A stretch of 64,000 bases of DNA from NCBI GenBank assembly GCA_016713535.1, contig JADJOY010000014.1, forward strand, positions 62,001 to 126,000, read 5' to 3'. The stretch comes from JADJOY01 sp016713535 [NCBI: Deltaproteobacteria bacterium]. Lineage in GTDB: Bacteria; JADJOY01. The notes beneath the pieces were generated by a model. It worked only from the letters and a program-made list of their open reading frames with translations. It searched no databases and was not told the origin of the DNA. Shown piece by piece: positions 63,390-64,000 of this stretch; positions within the stretch are counted from its first letter, which is position 1, and each line of letters starts with the position of its first letter. The translations under genes and the position numbers were made by a program.

Positions 63390-64000
63390 TCACCCGCGCG
63401 TGGCGGGGGTGAGCTCCGGCCGCGCTCGCAGGCTGGTGCGGATGCCGATCGCGAGCAGCGCGAACGCCGTGAGCAACCCGATCACGCCCCACTCGCCGAG
63501 GGTGGTCGGCATCGCCTTCGCGCCCGCGTCGAGCAGCGCGAAGAGCCGGGTGAGGACGGTGTCGAGCGCCTCGCCCGGCGTCTGACCCCCCGGCGAGGAT
63601 CGTCGCCGCGAGCGCGGCCGCCAGGCCGGTTCGAGCCGATGCGCAGGAACGCGAGGACGTAGAGCGCGGCGCTCGTCACGATCGCGAGCCAGTAGGGCGA
63701 GATCGAGCTCACCAGGGCCGGCACTGGACGGAGCACGCTGCGTGGCATCGCCGGGTTCAGCGCCACCGCCGCGGTGGCATCACCAGGATCAGGCGGCGGC
63801 GAAGCGGCCACGCTCGCGAAGCGCTCCGGGTGGCAGCGCGGCGAAGCAGCAGTGGTGCCGCGTTGCCACGGAAGTACGGCGTCGTGTCCGAAGTGGAGGA
63901 CCGCGAGGTGGCCGACGAGGGAGAGCGCGAGCGCCGCGAGCAGCATGCGGCGGAAGAGCGCCTCCACCGAGTGGCCGAGGTCGTGGGCGGCGTCGACGTG
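63390..64000 (-). pseudogene. Membrane protein, partial at window edge, two frame breaks
   Basis: The frame is open to the right edge (HVDAAHDLGHSVEALFRRML), so the true start may lie outside; GTG 63967 is an internal candidate. A first helix (LLAALALSLVGHLAVLHFG), a Pro-rich loop and a second helix (YWLAIVTSAALYVLAFLRIG) are in one frame. After breaks near 63637 and 63583, the remaining part reads TGLAAALAATILAGG, GEALDTVLTRLFALLDAGAK and PTTLGEWGVIGLLTAFALLA, ending at 63390. Four helices in all, about 190 residues. The end superficially resembles an IPTL-CTERM anchor, but the rest is not a secreted domain. Function unknown; same strand and 69 nt upstream of the sensor kinase, so possibly its operon partner. 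Confidence 0.5.

Noticed and set aside
63390-63500. IPTL-CTERM sorting signal (PTTLGEWGVIGLL)
   Set aside because: The upstream part is a polytopic membrane protein and not a secreted domain, and the frame is reconstructed across indels, so the resemblance is weak evidence.

Overview
High-GC (roughly 70% by eye) chromosomal DNA of a bacterium that looks like Deltaproteobacteria in the broad sense (Myxococcota, Binatota or relatives). The pointers are a response regulator fused to a Ser/Thr kinase, an orphan MshEN/GspE N-terminal domain protein, a Lys/Ala-rich histone H1-like protein, many TPR/zinc-ribbon proteins, and a lipid-oriented accessory content (acyl-CoA dehydrogenases, acyl-CoA carboxylase beta subunit, MmgE/PrpD, C45 acyltransferase). 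Lineage is an inference; there is no rRNA or tRNA in the window and I see no phage, IS element or CRISPR array.

Layout. 0-7 kb: minus-strand blocks of envelope/unknown proteins (a HEAT-like membrane protein, a TPR metallopeptidase overlapping a DUF4870 protein, and a three-gene DUF4349/lipoprotein operon) around a small phosphoesterase. 7-11 kb: two acyl-CoA dehydrogenases, a hotdog thioesterase and a B3/B4-domain protein. 11-17 kb: NAD(P)-binding protein plus REC-kinase, divergent from MmgE/PrpD, and an MshEN protein. 17-24 kb: hydrolase plus damaged SDR, plsX, M20 peptidase, GNAT, and a frame-disrupted hybrid histidine kinase. 24-37 kb: conserved genes lepA, a chemoreceptor, moaA, an hsp20-lon operon, zinc-ribbon proteins and a C45-TPR protein. 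37-44.6 kb: the most unusual block: a polytopic glycosyltransferase-like protein, a COG1964-type radical SAM enzyme, a B12-binding radical SAM enzyme 6 nt downstream, an LnmK-like double-hotdog protein and a lipase-like hydrolase, all on the plus strand. 44.7-49 kb: secreted subtilisin, efpL (yeiP) and a 5'-nucleotidase. 49.4-57 kb: histone H1-like protein, carboxylase beta subunit, two convergent paralogous membrane/beta-propeller proteins, pgsA and a lytic transglycosylase. 57-64 kb: nadB with an overlapping SGNH hydrolase, then a badly frame-disrupted NtrC-type two-component pair and a membrane protein.

Two patterns cut across the window. First, a dispersed, roughly 120-nt intergenic element made of two GC hairpins (a 'GGGCACGC-GTC-GCGTGCCC' hairpin followed by GGCGATACG, then a 'GGCGCGCC-TCC-GGCGCGCC' type hairpin) sits just 3' of stop codons at least eight times, with compensatory stem changes in one copy. 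GTAG/CTAC-flanked REP-like palindromes accompany it. Second, at least sixteen apparent single-base frame breaks and one internal deletion disrupt otherwise well-conserved genes. They are concentrated after 60 kb, while long housekeeping genes are intact. That suggests assembly or sequencing indels at least in part, so the affected genes are listed as frame-disrupted and not assumed to be dead.
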